From CAYGWP01 sp964353455 (GTDB lineage: Bacteria; Planctomycetota; Phycisphaerae; FEN-1346): a stretch of 5,408 bases of DNA. Below the pieces are notes generated by a model. It was not told the DNA's origin, made no database searches, and saw only the letters and a program-made list of their open reading frames with translations. The translations under genes were made by a program, and so were the position numbers. Shown here piece after piece: positions 4,719-5,408 of the stretch (the first letter of the stretch is position 1; each line of letters starts with the position of its first letter). Where the stretch lies: positions 1 through 5,408 of the forward strand of contig CAYGWP010000043.1 of assembly GCA_964353455.1 (NCBI GenBank), given 5' to 3'.

Positions 4719-5408
4719 TAGTCAGCGAGGCGCTTTTCCAGGGCGGCGACGGCGGCGCGGGCCTCTTCGGCCCGGGCGCGCTCGCGCTCAACCACCTCGG
4801 CCGGGGCGCGGTCGGTAAACTGCTTGTTGCCGAGTTTGGCCTCGATGCTCCCGAGGAGCCGCTTCTTGTCGGCGATCTCCCTATCGAGCCGCGCACGTTC
4901 CTTCCTGACCATCTCCTCCGGCATCGGAACATAGACGGAACTCTCTATGGCCGGCACATAACTACTGGCGCAGTGCTGCCCCGCGGGGGGCTTCTCGCCG
5001 ATCCTGAAACTCTCGATACCGGCCAGAGCACCGTACTCGGTGAAGGTTGCGGCCACAAGTTCGCCGTACTTGCCGGCCTCCAGCACATAGACCGTCACCC
5101 AAGCGGCCGACTGGCCGCTCTCGGCCTTCGCCTGGCGGACGCCAAGAAGGATGTCGCGGCGGACGCCGAACTCGCGCTCCGCCTCCTCGTCGATAAGCGC
5201 ATCGGCCGGCGCAGGCCACGCCGCAATGATCAACCGGTCGCTCGGCGGCGCATCGGCCAGGCCTGGCAGGCCGCGGTCGCGGACGGTCGCGCTAACGCCC
5301 TCCCATGCCGCCTCGGTGATGAACGGGATGAAGGGGTGCAGCAGCCTCAGGGCGCGGTCCAGCACGAAGGCCAGCACGCGCTGGGCGGTCGGCCGCTCTT
5401 TCGGGTCG
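4718..5408 (-). CDS. valS: Valyl-tRNA synthetase, C-terminal part (5' end outside window)
   Basis: About 229 C-terminal residues of valine-tRNA ligase, the class I enzyme that charges tRNA-Val. The frame is open to the window edge and enters with DPKERPTAQRV, so an internal start would be an artefact. Seen: the end of the anticodon-binding helical domain (LDRALRLLHPFIPFITEAAWE), a linker with the YVPMPEEM stretch, and the C-terminal coiled-coil tRNA arm (RKERARLDREIADKKRLLGS, then KLGNKQFTDRAPAEVVERER and a final charged helix ending EKRLAD). KL-x-N-x-x-F-x-x-x-APxxVVxxER is diagnostic of the ValRS arm. The catalytic HIGH and KMSKS motifs lie upstream, outside the window. Very high third-position GC, as expected for a native core gene. 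Confidence 0.95.
   Translation of the reverse strand, partial: DPKERPTAQRVLAFVLDRALRLLHPFIPFITEAAWEGVSATVRDRGLPGLADAPPSDRLIIAAWPAPADALIDEEAEREFGVRRDILLGVRQAKAESGQSAAWVTVYVLEAGKYGELVAATFTEYGALAGIESFRIGEKPPAGQHCASSYVPAIESSVYVPMPEEMVRKERARLDREIADKKRLLGSIEAKLGNKQFTDRAPAEVVERERARAEEARAAVAALEKRLAD

Overview
The window reads as high-GC bacterial chromosome. Every gene I can support is on the minus strand, so the text below runs from high to low coordinates. The gene content suggests a Planctomycetota-like (perhaps Phycisphaerae-type) genome or metagenomic contig: a TIGR03790-family secreted protein, a BFN/DUF151 protein, a small protein that overlaps a nucleotidyltransferase, and GC-rich palindromic intergenic repeats. 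This assignment is an inference from family distribution and composition, not a proof.

Layout. (1) 5408-4718: the C-terminal part of valyl-tRNA synthetase (valS), running off the window edge. (2) 4672-3506: three small uncharacterised genes with lower third-position GC than valS: an 81-aa ORF (weak), a 100-aa cysteine-rich zinc-ribbon-like protein with a near-perfect ribosome binding site, and a 141-aa protein with an SVPPEFHRSY signature. (3) 3505-2838: an intergenic region with a GC-rich palindrome and a good sigma70-type promoter, then a bifunctional nuclease-domain (BFN/DUF151) gene. (4) 2837-1581: two tandem palindromes, then a secreted TIGR03790-family protein. (5) 1478-777: a canonical vapBC toxin-antitoxin operon. 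Its promoter has a perfect 20-bp inverted repeat between the -35 and -10, and its stop and start codons overlap as TGATG. (6) 674-34: a second two-gene module, a 62-aa protein and an AbiEii/MNT-like nucleotidyltransferase. The two genes overlap by 59 nt in different frames, behind a promoter that may give a leaderless transcript.

How it fits together. Widespread or conserved genes (valS, BFN, TIGR03790) are interspersed with small accessory modules (the three small genes, vapBC, the nucleotidyltransferase pair). Two repeat families lie in the gaps. One is a GC-rich palindrome with 11-bp arms in three copies, two of which share a flanking 15-mer. The other is an AT-rich 17-mer with two exact tandem copies directly after the valS stop, a third copy 38 nt after the 141-aa gene, and a degenerate relative just after the TIGR03790 stop. 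The 17-mers are direct repeats that bracket the three-gene accessory islet. This is the least explained feature of the window.

Several longest-ORF starts were shortened on ribosome-binding-site evidence: vapB to 1414, BFN to 3260, TIGR03790 to 2717 and the 141-aa gene to 3931. No rRNA, tRNA, CRISPR array or transposase was seen.
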